DNA from: JAJFTV01 sp964532655
GTDB taxonomy: Bacteria; Chloroflexota; Anaerolineae; Anaerolineales; Anaerolineaceae
Direction of reading: 5' to 3'
Assembly: GCA_964532655.1 (NCBI GenBank)
Contig: CAZHMZ010000025.1
Location: 1-34,636, forward strand
Length of the DNA: 34,636 nucleotides
Each line of letters begins with the position of its first letter. The stretch's first letter is position 1. The translations under genes and the position numbers were made by a program. Shown here in pieces: positions 8,563 through 16,861 of the stretch. The notes under the pieces were generated by a model. That model had not been told where the DNA came from. It was given only the letters and a program-made list of their open reading frames with translations, and searched no databases.

Positions 8563-8931
8563 TTATCCGGTTTTTTCTTCCAGTTCCCGGTAGATAAACC
8601 ATGCTCCCAACCGGTCATCGGCGTTTTTGGGAGCGCGATCGTAGTACAGATCATAGACCGCACCCGCCTGTGTACGAATACGAAAGAAAAACCGACCCAC
8701 GCCCCATGAACCGCGCCGGGATGCGTTGGTTGCATGACCGGGTGTCATATTTTGAGCCATGCGTCCGCGCCGTTCATAATCCTGCCACTCACCCACCTTT
8801 TCAGCAACACGGTACAGGCGCCCCTGCCAGGAAAACCCGCACGGACAGACCGGCGATTTGCGGTAAACAGGCGGCTCGTCGAATAAAACCTCAATTGGCT
8901 CATCAATAAAGTGGATCGGCAGAAACGGCAA
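8563..8931 (-). CDS. DUF6504 family protein
   Basis: This small protein (122 residues) has RFFFRIRTQAGAVYDLYYDR near its C-terminus, followed by LGAWFIYRELEE; this is the pattern of DUF6504, of unknown function. The start is a TTG (MPFLPIHFIDEP), three bases after the stop codon of the PPOX gene, with AGGAAGG seven bases before it inside the end of that gene, so translation is coupled. A CPCGFSWQGR segment around residue 30 holds two cysteines. Cytoplasmic, no signal or membrane segment. Confidence 0.75.
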   Translation of the reverse strand: MPFLPIHFIDEPIEVLFDEPPVYRKSPVCPCGFSWQGRLYRVAEKVGEWQDYERRGRMAQNMTPGHATNASRRGSWGVGRFFFRIRTQAGAVYDLYYDRAPKNADDRLGAWFIYRELEEKTG

Positions 8932-8934
8932 TGC

Positions 8935-9450
8935 TCAGCCTTCCTCTTCAAATTGCCAGCGGGTGGTATCTTTTGGAAACTCCGTCCAGGCCAGTACCAG
9001 GTTAGGTCGGAAGGCATACAATCCGCCGTTTTCCCAGGTTTCAGGGGTGGGTTCGTAACCCATTCCGCTGTACTTGCGTGCATATTCTTTGGCCAGATAT
9101 TCGCGTAAATCCAGCGGTGGGCGGGTGAGTTCGCGAACCATTCCCTCCAGAATCACCACCCGGCTGCCGTCTTCCAGATGCACTGCGATAAACGGATTCT
9201 GCGCCATGTCCCTTCCCCGGCGCGTATCGGGGCCGCCGTCAAAGTAAAGCACATCATCACGCCAGATCGCCCAAACCGGCGTGGCATGCGGCTTGCCTTT
9301 GGCGTTGGAGGTACTGATCCAATAATTTTGCGCCTCGCGCAAACGCTCCTGCACATAACTCCACGGCAGCATCCCTTCACGCGTTTCAGGAATGCCATAA
9401 CCGGGGATATACGGCCGACTGGATTCAGGCTCATTTTGATTTTGGTCCAT
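8935..9450 (-). CDS. PPOX-class (pyridoxamine 5'-phosphate oxidase fold) flavin or F420 protein
   Basis: This 171-residue protein has the split-barrel fold typical of the PPOX family: YWISTSNAKGKPHATPVWAIWRDDVLYF forms the first strands (residues about 45-72), with RRGRDMAQNPFIAVHLEDG and VVILEGMVRE following. It probably binds FMN or F420; the exact reaction cannot be read from sequence. The ATG at 9450 has AGGGAGGA just upstream; an opening 15 codons earlier is less likely. Forms a two-gene unit with the DUF6504 gene. Confidence 0.8.
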   Translation of the reverse strand: MDQNQNEPESSRPYIPGYGIPETREGMLPWSYVQERLREAQNYWISTSNAKGKPHATPVWAIWRDDVLYFDGGPDTRRGRDMAQNPFIAVHLEDGSRVVILEGMVRELTRPPLDLREYLAKEYARKYSGMGYEPTPETWENGGLYAFRPNLVLAWTEFPKDTTRWQFEEEG

Positions 9451-9645
9451 GATATCCTCCCTGCAAAAATTATAGCATGTCTCACCCAGCGTCAATGCCA
9501 GAACCCAATAACGACAGGTGTGTTAACATTTTCGTCGATCACAGCAGGGTATATAGGGCATATGGCGCCCCTCCCTGAAGAGCGCCTGCGCCGTTGGATT
9601 GAGTCGAATTAGTGATTGGATGAAGTGAAGTTGGACCCTATTACG

Positions 9646-9684
9646 GGTCGCCGGACAGTATTACTTTGTCTGCCCGGCGACCTA
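9646..9684 (-). terminator. Hairpin after the antiporter operon (weak terminator)
   Basis: GGTCGCCGGACAG and CTGCCCGGCGACC pair over 13 bp with one mismatch. It lies 15 bases after the last stop of the operon, but no T-run follows on the minus strand, so it may act as an mRNA end stabiliser or a Rho-type end. Confidence 0.4.
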
Positions 9685-9698
9685 ATAAACAAAGGGGT

Positions 9699-10064
9699 TT
9701 ACTCGCCGCGGCGATCCAGCCCGTAGGCCTCCAGAATGGGCAGTACCACCATAATCCCCGTTCTGGGCAGGTTGAGATCCCCCAGCACGCTTTCGGTGGC
9801 TTTTACCAACCGCTCCACCAGGTCATGATCGCGTACGATCGAATAAATGGTATTATGCCGGTCTTCCTCTTTATCCAAAAAATCGGCCAGTGAAGGTATC
9901 AGCGGCATTTCTCCGGTTAAGGCGTACTTGCTGCGCAAACGGTCCAATCCGGTACTGGGCAGCATGGTTACCCCCGGAGCGCCCGCATTTGTCCAGGCAT
10001 CCATTACGGCTCGGCATTTTCCGGGATCGTCGATGGTCAGCAGCACCATGTACATGTTTGTCAT
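9699..10064 (-). CDS. Small PII-like protein coupled to the CPA2 antiporter
   Basis: This 121-residue protein reads as two beta-alpha-beta halves, the PII (GlnB-like) ferredoxin fold: YMVLLTIDDPGKCRAVMDAW, then AGAPGVTMLPSTGLDRL, a variable middle (about 50-70), and IYSIVRDHDLVERLVKA followed by GIMVVLPILEAYGL. It is a distant match; no uridylylated Tyr of the classic T-loop is seen. The start overlaps the antiporter stop by four bases (ATGA), which means coupled translation. PII-like proteins often sense nucleotides and bind transporters; regulation of the antiporter is an inference. It could instead be an unrelated ferredoxin-fold protein. Confidence 0.6.
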   Translation of the reverse strand: MTNMYMVLLTIDDPGKCRAVMDAWTNAGAPGVTMLPSTGLDRLRSKYALTGEMPLIPSLADFLDKEEDRHNTIYSIVRDHDLVERLVKATESVLGDLNLPRTGIMVVLPILEAYGLDRRGE

Positions 10065-11290
10065 TCTCCCTCCTGTTCTTCTGCAACTAAATCCTGTTTG
10101 GCAACAGGTTCTTTTTTCTTAAACAACCAGCGTAAAAGCGGCGGCGTGACCAGCGTGGTGATCAACACCATGCCAATCGCCGCCGAGACTTCATCTGCGT
10201 TGACAAAACCATTGTTCGCGCCAATGGTGGCCACAATCAGCCCCACCTCACCGCGCGAGACCATCCCGGCCCCCAACTGGATTGATTCGAGCGTCGAAAA
10301 GCCGCCCATTTTGGCGCCAAATCCGGAACCCAGGATTTTTCCGAGGATACCCAGCACCGACATCACCGCCAGAAGGATCAGGGCGCTGCCGGAAATCTCG
10401 CGCAGGTTGATTCCCAACCCGATGCTGACAAAGAAGATGGGCACAAAAAAGCCGTAAGCCAGTGATCGAATACCCGGCTCAATTCTTTCTTTTTCCGGGG
10501 TGCGGCTGAACATCAACCCGGCGATGAATGTGCCCGTGATGGCGGCCATCCCGCCCACCAGTTCGGAGGTGATGGCGTAAAACAACATAACGATCAGGGC
10601 CAGCGTGACCGCCGGCTGACTGACCGGCAGCCTGACGATATTTCGTGACAACCACGGCAAAACATGAACGCCGATCATCATGGAAGCAGCCAGGTACAGC
10701 ACAATCTTTCCAAAAATCAGCAGCATGCCCACCAGGCTGCCGGTTCCGCTGGCCAGAGCCAGCACAATTGAGAGCAGCAAAATCACCAGGATGTCATCGA
10801 ACACAGCCGCACCCAGCAAGCCCAGCCCCACCCGCGAGCGCAGCATGTTGAGCTCCATCAATGTTTGAGCCGAGATGCTGACACTGGTGGCCCCCAGAAT
10901 GAGGCCCAGAAATAGGCTTTCATAAATTCCAAGACCATATAATTCACCGGTAATCCATCCCAACCCCACCGGCAGGATCACGCCCAGAACACCGGCCAGC
11001 GCTGAAACTTTTGTATTCCCCACCAGATCTTTCAGATGCAGTTCCAGACCGGCGATGAACATGAGCAGCAGCACGCCCAGTTCACCCAACTCGGTGATCA
11101 TCTCCGGGAGATGTGAGTTGTTCAGAAAGGGCAGATGTGTCAGATCGACCAGAGTGGGGCCAAGTAAAATACCCATCAGCAGCGAACCCAGTACGGCCGG
11201 CTGCCCCAGTTTAATGCTAGCCCAGGAGGCAAACTTGGATGCCAGCAGGATCACCATCAGAACCAAAATAAATCCAACAAAAGAGGTCAT
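10061..11290 (-). CDS. Cation:proton antiporter, CPA2 family
   Basis: This 409-residue membrane protein has about 12-13 hydrophobic segments. It opens with FVGFILVLMVILLASKFA and shows LGQPAVLGSLLMGILLGP, ELGVLLLMFIAGLELHL, and GMVSRGEVGLIVATIGANNG, all typical of CPA2 Na+/H+ or K+/H+ exchangers (PF00999). It stops soon after the last membrane segment: the RCK/TrkA-N domain present in KefB/KefC is absent. The short tail KKKEPVAKQDLVAEEQEGE is charged. AAGGAG lies seven bases before the ATG. It is third in an operon, 23 bases after the aldo/keto reductase, and overlaps the PII-like gene by four bases. Confidence 0.9.
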   Translation of the reverse strand: MTSFVGFILVLMVILLASKFASWASIKLGQPAVLGSLLMGILLGPTLVDLTHLPFLNNSHLPEMITELGELGVLLLMFIAGLELHLKDLVGNTKVSALAGVLGVILPVGLGWITGELYGLGIYESLFLGLILGATSVSISAQTLMELNMLRSRVGLGLLGAAVFDDILVILLLSIVLALASGTGSLVGMLLIFGKIVLYLAASMMIGVHVLPWLSRNIVRLPVSQPAVTLALIVMLFYAITSELVGGMAAITGTFIAGLMFSRTPEKERIEPGIRSLAYGFFVPIFFVSIGLGINLREISGSALILLAVMSVLGILGKILGSGFGAKMGGFSTLESIQLGAGMVSRGEVGLIVATIGANNGFVNADEVSAAIGMVLITTLVTPPLLRWLFKKKEPVAKQDLVAEEQEGE

Positions 11291-11313
11291 CGATCTCCTT
11301 TCAGTACCGGTAT

Positions 11314-12306
11314 CTAGCGCGAGCCGTAGTTAAACTGGGTTACTTCTTCATTGCGATCGGTGGCGGGCGGCGGCGTGGGTGAGAATTGCGAAACCTGCGC
11401 GTACAGTTCGGGTGTCATCTGAATGCTGACGCTGCCCAGTGAACCCTCCAACTGCTCCAGATTGCGCGCGCCAATGATGGGGGCCGTCACGGCCGGGTGC
11501 GCGCCCACCCAGGCCACTGCCAGGCTGGCGGGTGTGTAGCCGTTCTGGATGGCAAACTCGGAAAAATCTTCGGCGGTCTGATAATAGTTATCCACCCCGT
11601 AGCGGGTGGTGTACATTTTGTTATCCACCAGGCGTCCGTGCTCCGGTTTCTTGTTTTTCCCATACTTGCCGCTCAACAATCCGCCGCCCATGGGGCTGTA
11701 AGGTGTGACCGCGATATTCTCGGAAAGGGCCATCGGCAGGATCTCCACTTCAGCCTGGCGCTTGACCAGGTTGTACATGGGCTGAAGGCATTCAAAGCGG
11801 GCCAGATCGTGCGCGGCTGAAATACCCAGTGCTTTGGCTACCTGCCAGGCGGCAAAGTTACTGGCTGCCGGGTAGAGGATCTTGCCCTGGCGAACCAGGT
11901 CATCCATGGCGCGCAGCACTTCCGGCAACGGGGTGAAATCATCAAAGCGGTGCAGAAAATACACATCGATATAGTCGGTATTCAGACGCTTCAGGCTGGC
12001 ATCCACTGCATCACGGATGTGTTTGCGGCTGCCTCCGCGCGCGTTGATGTCCTGCGAAGTGGGAAAGTAAACCTTGCTGGTAATCACCACCTCAGAGCGG
12101 TGACCGCCTGCCAGTTGGCCCAGGATTTTTTCGGCCGCGCCGCCGTTGTACACATTGGCGCAGTCAAAGAAATTGATCCCGGCATCACGGCAGCGTTTGT
12201 ACAGCGCCGCAGAGGTCTGTTCATCGGCATCGCCGCCGAATGACATGGTTCCAAAACAAAGTTTGGATACCTTTACACCTGTTCCGCCCAAATATGTGTA
12301 TTCCAT
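11314..12306 (-). CDS. Aldo/keto reductase
   Basis: This 330-residue NADPH-dependent oxidoreductase has the full catalytic tetrad: D48 and Y53 in FFDCANVYNGG, K78 in VITSKVYF and H119 in VYFLHRFDD. The start MEYTYLGGTGVKVSKLCFGTM is typical of the YajO/Tas-like group. The ATG at 12306 is one base past the stop of the cysteine-synthase-like gene, with GGAG inside that gene's last codons; the frame continues eight codons further upstream. The physiological substrate is unknown. Confidence 0.9.
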   Translation of the reverse strand: MEYTYLGGTGVKVSKLCFGTMSFGGDADEQTSAALYKRCRDAGINFFDCANVYNGGAAEKILGQLAGGHRSEVVITSKVYFPTSQDINARGGSRKHIRDAVDASLKRLNTDYIDVYFLHRFDDFTPLPEVLRAMDDLVRQGKILYPAASNFAAWQVAKALGISAAHDLARFECLQPMYNLVKRQAEVEILPMALSENIAVTPYSPMGGGLLSGKYGKNKKPEHGRLVDNKMYTTRYGVDNYYQTAEDFSEFAIQNGYTPASLAVAWVGAHPAVTAPIIGARNLEQLEGSLGSVSIQMTPELYAQVSQFSPTPPPATDRNEEVTQFNYGSR

Positions 12307-12307
12307 T

Positions 12308-13321
12308 TCATTTCTCCGTTTTGTGTTCACTTGTATTGAGATCGGTTAGTAAATTCGACCTGGTAAAACCTTCCCACAGATCGGTGCTGAGATATTTCAA
12401 ACCACTGTCATTGATGTTGGTCACCACAACCTGTCCCGGTTTGGCTCTGGCAGCCAGCTTGAGCGCTCCGGCAATATTGGCCCCCGATGAAAACCCGGCG
12501 AATATCCCCTCGTTTTTGGCCAGCCGGCGGGCTGCCTGGGTGGCTTCATCATCAGTGACGGTGAGAAAATCATCTACCTGCGTCAGATCGATCAAAGGCA
12601 GGGGCATGGCGTATCCCACGCCCTGGATTTTGTGATTCGGATCGATCACCCGCCCCTGGGCCAGAAACGGCGCGCTGGCCGGTTCAATCAGCAGGCACTG
12701 GATGGCCGGATTGTGCTGTTTGAAGAAAGCGGTGATGCCGCCAAATGAGCCTCCCGATCCCGCGATGGCGGTATAAAAATCGAACTCCCCGCCGGTTTGC
12801 TCCCAGATTTCGGCGGCGGTGGTTTTCATGTGCACCGCCCGGTTATCAGGGTTGTTGAATTGATCCACCCGAAATGCGCCCAGTTTTTTGACAATTTCGG
12901 CGGTAGCCCGGTCCACCGCTTCCAGATCGACCCCCGATACCTGCCCCGGTACGCCGGTCACCTGCGGAACCAATACCACCTCGGCGCCCAGGGCGCTCAT
13001 CATGCGGGCGCGTTCAATCGAATTGCCCTCTGACATGACCGCAATAAAACGGTATCCCTTTACGGCGCAGACAATCGCCAGACCGGTGCCGGCGTTGCCG
13101 CTGGTCAATTCCACCACCGGCTGGCCGGGTTTGAGCCGCCCGGATTGTTCCGCCTGTTCGATGATTTCCAAGGCCATGCGGTCTTTGATGCTCATTCCGG
13201 CGGTCAGAAATTCGAGCTTGGCAAAGATACGGCCAGGCAGTCCGCTGGTCAGCCGGTCAAGCGCTACCAGCGGCGTGTGGCCAATAGTTTCCAATACACT
13301 GGAAGATAGATGAAGTGTCAT
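12308..13321 (-). CDS. PLP-dependent cysteine synthase family protein, divergent
   Basis: This 337-residue fold type II PLP enzyme resembles O-acetylserine sulfhydrylase. The Schiff-base lysine is K46 in AGMSIKDR, the substrate loop is ELTSGNAGTGLA, and the phosphate-binding glycine-rich loop is IAGSGGSFGG. CysK proteins usually have NPGGSVKDR, TSGNTG and GTGGT; the changes here, with MSEGNSIERARMM, point to a sister subfamily whose substrate is not known. No regulatory CBS domain is present. I chose the ATG at 13321 because a TATAAT (13366-13361, minus) lies within the longer alternative that starts at 13372. First gene of the operon that goes on to the antiporter. Confidence 0.8.
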   Translation of the reverse strand: MTLHLSSSVLETIGHTPLVALDRLTSGLPGRIFAKLEFLTAGMSIKDRMALEIIEQAEQSGRLKPGQPVVELTSGNAGTGLAIVCAVKGYRFIAVMSEGNSIERARMMSALGAEVVLVPQVTGVPGQVSGVDLEAVDRATAEIVKKLGAFRVDQFNNPDNRAVHMKTTAAEIWEQTGGEFDFYTAIAGSGGSFGGITAFFKQHNPAIQCLLIEPASAPFLAQGRVIDPNHKIQGVGYAMPLPLIDLTQVDDFLTVTDDEATQAARRLAKNEGIFAGFSSGANIAGALKLAARAKPGQVVVTNINDSGLKYLSTDLWEGFTRSNLLTDLNTSEHKTEK

Positions 13322-13360
13322 TGTTCCTGCCAGATGATTAAATTGATAAGGCTTGAAATT

Positions 13361-13366
13361 ATTATA
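13361..13366 (-). promoter_or_regulatory. -10 element of the cysteine-synthase-like operon
   Basis: A perfect TATAAT on the minus strand, 40 bases before the chosen start. No good -35 is seen; the element decides against the longer N-terminus. Confidence 0.4.
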
Positions 13367-13499
13367 AACCATCCCCTATGGGCAATGAGATGGTGTGAAA
13401 TGGATCGCCTGCGCCCGGATCGCCACAGGGCTGATATTCGAATGGCGCAAACTCTGGAAACGTTCTGGGGGGTGGGGTGTGTCAACCCGAATACCGGCG

Positions 13500-13647
13500 T
13501 AGGGTGGGTGGAGGGCGGGAGTGTTACAGCCATAAGGATTGTCGATCCGCCCGGAACCCACCGATAGCCCATTTTTCATGATCGGTGGGTTGCGGGGCAG
13601 GAAAACCGATGAATCACAAGTCTCGTTGTGCCCCTCTACCCACCCTA
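13500..13647 (-). repeat. 171-bp-period palindromic repeat, copy 1
   Basis: This 148-bp element starts TAGGGTGGGTGGAGGG and ends CCCTCTACCCACCCTA, forming terminal inverted repeats. Its centre holds a second inverted repeat, AACCCACCGAT with ATCGGTGGGTT. The next copy begins 171 bases further. The strand given is that of the version read as GWVEG...; no transposase is nearby. It is a non-autonomous, MITE-like or extragenic repeat. Confidence 0.85.
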
Positions 13648-13670
13648 CCAAATTCGACGAAAAACCGGCA

Positions 13671-13818
13671 TAGGGTGGGTGGAGGGCGGGAGTGTTACAG
13701 TCAAACGGATTGTCGATCCGCCCGAAACCCACCGATAGCCCATTTTTCATGATCGGTGGGTTCCGTGGCAGGAAAACCAATGAATTACAGGTCTCGTTGT
13801 GCCCCTCCACCCACCCTA
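13671..13818 (-). repeat. 171-bp-period palindromic repeat, copy 2
   Basis: This is 148 bp, nearly identical to copy 1 and in the same orientation, with the terminal arms TAGGGTGGGTGGAGGG and CCCTCCACCCACCCTA. The 23 bases between the copies contain an AACCGGCA/TGCCGGTT element also found next to the copies near 23300. Confidence 0.85.
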
Positions 13819-13892
13819 CCAAATATGGATCACCCATAGGGTGAGTCACCTTGCTAGGAAGTCCTGATTGGCCACCCTTTTTACCTACCCCG

Positions 13893-15416
13893 TTACGCCA
13901 GTATCCAGGCCAGCAGGCCCAACAACGCGCACAACGCCAGACAGTACGGCAGCGTGGTACGCAGCACCTGCCCTGCTTTGCCAAGAATTCCCGCGGTGCT
14001 GCACCCCACCAGGATCTTAGCCGGAGCGATCATGCTGCCCAGCGCCCCACCGGTGGTTTGCGCTGCCAGCAGGATGCGCGGGTCGATATTCAGCAGCAGA
14101 GCCGCGTTCTGTTGAAGCGGCGCGAACAGCACGTTCGAGTTGTTGTTGCTGCCGGTAGCAAACGCCCCCAATACACCCACCAGCGGCGAGATGAGCGGGA
14201 ACAGGGATCCCAGACCGCGGCTCAATCCCTCGGCCAGCAGCAGCGTCATACCGGTATGTTCCATCAGGGCCGACAGGCCGATCATAAACAGAATCCCCAC
14301 GCTGACCGGCACGGAGGATACAGCCGTCCCGCGCAGCGCCTGGCGGATTTGACCGCCGCTCAGCAGGCCTTTTTGGTGCAGGAACCATCCGCTCACCACA
14401 CAGGTGACCAGCAAATAGAACCCTGGGTGAACCAGCAGCCGAAGCGCCTGCCCGCCGCCGGCCGGTGTGACAAAACCGGTACCGGTGATCACCTGGGGGA
14501 ACTGCATCTGCCAGACGACTTTCTTGAACGCCTCTGAAATGGATGGAACCAGAAACACCACGCACATTAAAGCAGTCAGCAGCCCATAGCTACTCAGTCC
14601 CGCCCATAAGGCCGGACTGGAAACCGCCTGTTGCGGGATTTGCTCTTTCTCCACAGAAGATCGGCGGCGGAGTAGTCTCGCCCAGGCAACAATCGCCAGG
14701 ATACCCGCCAGACCGGCTGCCAGCACGGCCAGCGGAACCAGCGGTGTGATTGCCACGGCATACTGCACAACAGCCATCAATACACCGGTCGTGATCACCA
14801 CCGGAATACGCCCTTTAAGCCGCAGAATGGCGGCGCAGGCCAACCCGCACAACAGACAAGCTACGCCTAAAAACAACCCCGAGAGTGGCGCCAGAGCGGA
14901 CTGCGGCAAACCGGTGACGGCCATAAGCGTCTGAAACACCACCGACATATCACCGAATGTGACGGCCCACACATGCCCCACCGCCACAGCGGCCACTGCC
15001 TGCACGGCCGGTACACCCAGCCCTACCAGCATAGGCGCCACAATGGCGATCGGCAAACCGAAACCAGCCAGACCCTCCAGCAAACCGCTGAATGCCCAGG
15101 CCAGTAAAAGCAGCAGCAAACCACGCTCACTCACCCAGTTTTCAAGCGCCTGGGCGATGGCCTGGATGCCGCCGGTCTGGTCGATCAGTTTATACAGCAG
15201 CAGCGCCGGCCACAGGATAGCCAGCACAAAAAAGGACAGGAACAGACCCTTTACCTGTGAGACCCACAGCACCGGTCCGTTCAGGCCAAACGCCAGCGCC
15301 GCCACGATCAACCCGGCTGCCCAGCCGGCCGCGCCCGCGCGCTGACCGTTCCAGTTAAGGAAAATCATCAATCCCAACACCAGCAGGATGGGCAGTGCAG
15401 CCAGAAAATAGTTCAT
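13893..15416 (-). CDS. L-lactate permease family transporter
   Basis: This 507-residue membrane protein has about 13 hydrophobic segments and matches the LctP family (TC 2.A.14). Recognisable stretches are GLLEGLAGFGLPIAIVAPML, AVGHVWAVTFGDM, and the C-terminal ATGSNNNSNVLFAPLQ with QTTGGALGSMIAPAKI, both nearly invariant in lactate and glycolate permeases. It imports L-lactate or related hydroxy-acids by proton symport. The ATG at 15416 is chosen; a TTG seven codons upstream lies on top of a TATAAT and is unlikely. No strong ribosome binding site. It is divergent from the riboswitch-controlled B12 operon, and no lactate dehydrogenase is beside it. Confidence 0.9.
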   Translation of the reverse strand: MNYFLAALPILLVLGLMIFLNWNGQRAGAAGWAAGLIVAALAFGLNGPVLWVSQVKGLFLSFFVLAILWPALLLYKLIDQTGGIQAIAQALENWVSERGLLLLLLAWAFSGLLEGLAGFGLPIAIVAPMLVGLGVPAVQAVAAVAVGHVWAVTFGDMSVVFQTLMAVTGLPQSALAPLSGLFLGVACLLCGLACAAILRLKGRIPVVITTGVLMAVVQYAVAITPLVPLAVLAAGLAGILAIVAWARLLRRRSSVEKEQIPQQAVSSPALWAGLSSYGLLTALMCVVFLVPSISEAFKKVVWQMQFPQVITGTGFVTPAGGGQALRLLVHPGFYLLVTCVVSGWFLHQKGLLSGGQIRQALRGTAVSSVPVSVGILFMIGLSALMEHTGMTLLLAEGLSRGLGSLFPLISPLVGVLGAFATGSNNNSNVLFAPLQQNAALLLNIDPRILLAAQTTGGALGSMIAPAKILVGCSTAGILGKAGQVLRTTLPYCLALCALLGLLAWILA

Positions 15417-15436
15417 GGGCGGGTTCTCAACGGGCA

Positions 15437-15442
15437 ATTATA
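15437..15442 (-). promoter_or_regulatory. -10 element of the lactate permease gene
   Basis: TATAAT on the minus strand, 20 bases before the ATG at 15416; it would give a very short leader. The -35 is not clear. Confidence 0.35.
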
Positions 15443-15593
15443 TCCGGCATCCCGGCGTTGACAGCGCGAAATCGGACCCGCATTTTACAAGTAAGTTCAT
15501 CCAATAAGGGGTGAAGTTTCTAAATCATGAAAGAAATCATCACGGATTCAAGCATTTCAGACTGATTCTGATATAAAACCAATGGAAGTGCGG

Positions 15594-15599
15594 TACAAT
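15594..15599 (+). promoter_or_regulatory. -10 element of the riboswitch/btu operon
   Basis: TACAAT lies 20 bases before the start of the riboswitch fold, the right place for transcription to begin near 15606. No good -35 is seen. Confidence 0.4.
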
Positions 15600-15614
15600 G
15601 TGAATAATTGAATA

Positions 15615-15780
15615 GTCAGGGTTGAGGTGCCCTTACTCCCGGATGGGAGGGCTTAAAGGCGAAGCCGGTACGATGATGTGATGAAGAACTGATCAAGTCC
15701 GGCGCTATCCCGTAACTGTATGGCTGCATGTCAGAAAAACACGAATGCAGTCAAGCCAGGTCGACCTCCTCAACCAACCA
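15615..15780 (+). ncRNA. Cobalamin riboswitch
   Basis: The outer P1 stem is GGTTGAGG (15620-15627) with CCTCAACC (15768-15775). Between them are the conserved elements of the B12 box: GAGGTGCC, a GGCTTAAAGGCGAAGCCGG arm, AAGTCCGGCGCTATCCCG with CCGTAACTGTA, and AAGCCAGG before the closing stem. It senses adenosylcobalamin or a related corrinoid and should lower expression of the downstream cobalamin importer when B12 is plentiful. Confidence 0.93.
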
Positions 15781-15844
15781 ACACGTACCTCGTGGAAGGG
15801 AGGTGTGAGTCAGTGAACGATCCATAATGTTTACGACCTGCGTC

Positions 15845-15871
15845 CCCTGCCCCTGGCAGGGAGTTTTGTTT
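15845..15871 (+). terminator. Expression-platform terminator of the cobalamin riboswitch
   Basis: CCCTGCC (15845-15851) pairs with GGCAGGG (15855-15861) around a three-base loop, followed by AGTTTTGTTT. It sits between the aptamer and btuF, so the switch probably works by premature termination. The stem is short. Confidence 0.6.
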
Positions 15872-15906
15872 AAATCGAAATTGATCATTTTTGAAGGAGC
15901 AATTGA

Positions 15907-16851
15907 ATGTCTTTAAAGCGCGTTTTTTATACTGTAATGATTGCCATCTCCATCCTGGTTCTGGCAGGATGTTCAACCCCGGCAGCGCAGGCCACCGAAA
16001 CCGCAACGGAAGCCCCGGTGATTCGTGTGACCGATGGCGCCGGCGCGGTAATTGAGCTGGAACAACCAGCCGTCAAGATCATTTCCCTGTCCCCCTCCAT
16101 TACCGAGATTCTGTTTGCCATCGATGCCGGTGATCAGATGGTGGGCCGCGAGGATATGGTGACATACCCTGAAGAAGCCCTGTCGGTGGCCAGCGTGGGT
16201 TCGCTGTTTGGCGATCTGCCGACCGAAACAATCCTGTCGATGGAACCGGATCTGGTTCTGGCGGGTGAGATCGTCACGGCCGAGCAGGTGGATGCCCTCA
16301 AGGCGCTGGGATTAACCGTTTTCTGGCAGGCCAACCCCACCAATTTTGAGGGTCTGTACCAGAACATTAAAGATCTGGGCGTACTGACCGGCAACACAGA
16401 AAAAGCGGAAACGCTGGTGAGCAATCTGCAGGGCCGTGTGAACACGGTCACCGAAAAGCTGGCTGATGTGCAGGAAAAACCGGCTGTCTTTTACCAGCTT
16501 GACAGCACCGATCCCGCCAATCCCTGGACTTCCGGCGGCGGCACTTTCATCGATTACATCATCAGCATGGCTGGCGGCGCCAGTATTGCCACGGACCTGG
16601 ATGCGTATGCGCAGATCAGCACGGAAGATCTGATCACCCGCAACCCGGATGTGATCCTGATGGGCGACGCCATGTACGGCATCACCGTCGAGAGTGTAGC
16701 CGCCCGGCCCGGCTGGGATGTGATCAAAGCGGTGCAGGAAAACGCTATCTATCCGATTGACCCGTACATCCTCAGTGTACCGGGGCCGCGCCTGGTGGAT
16801 GGGCTGGAAGAAACTGCCCGGCTGCTCCACCCGGATGTCTTTGCAGAGTAA
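15907..16851 (+). CDS. btuF: Cobalamin-type ABC transporter substrate-binding lipoprotein (BtuF-like)
   Basis: This 314-residue protein has a lipoprotein signal peptide with lipobox VLAGC (Cys22), then a short Thr/Ala-rich spacer and a helical-backbone binding domain (PF01497): KIISLSPSITEILFAI, VGREDMVTYPEEA, GSLFGDLPTETILSMEPDLVLAG and DAYAQISTEDLITRNPDVIL. It captures a corrinoid outside the membrane and delivers it to BtuC. The ligand is inferred from the riboswitch; siderophore binders have the same fold. GAAGGAG lies before the ATG. First gene of the operon; a perfect 30-bp palindrome separates it from btuC. Confidence 0.9.
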   Translation: MSLKRVFYTVMIAISILVLAGCSTPAAQATETATEAPVIRVTDGAGAVIELEQPAVKIISLSPSITEILFAIDAGDQMVGREDMVTYPEEALSVASVGSLFGDLPTETILSMEPDLVLAGEIVTAEQVDALKALGLTVFWQANPTNFEGLYQNIKDLGVLTGNTEKAETLVSNLQGRVNTVTEKLADVQEKPAVFYQLDSTDPANPWTSGGGTFIDYIISMAGGASIATDLDAYAQISTEDLITRNPDVILMGDAMYGITVESVAARPGWDVIKAVQENAIYPIDPYILSVPGPRLVDGLEETARLLHPDVFAE

Positions 16852-16861
16852 AAATATTGAG

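Noticed and set aside
13376..13984. A 202-codon minus-strand ORF
   Set aside because: It is made mainly of the two 148-bp repeats plus the end of the lactate permease gene read in another frame; no start signal or known domain.
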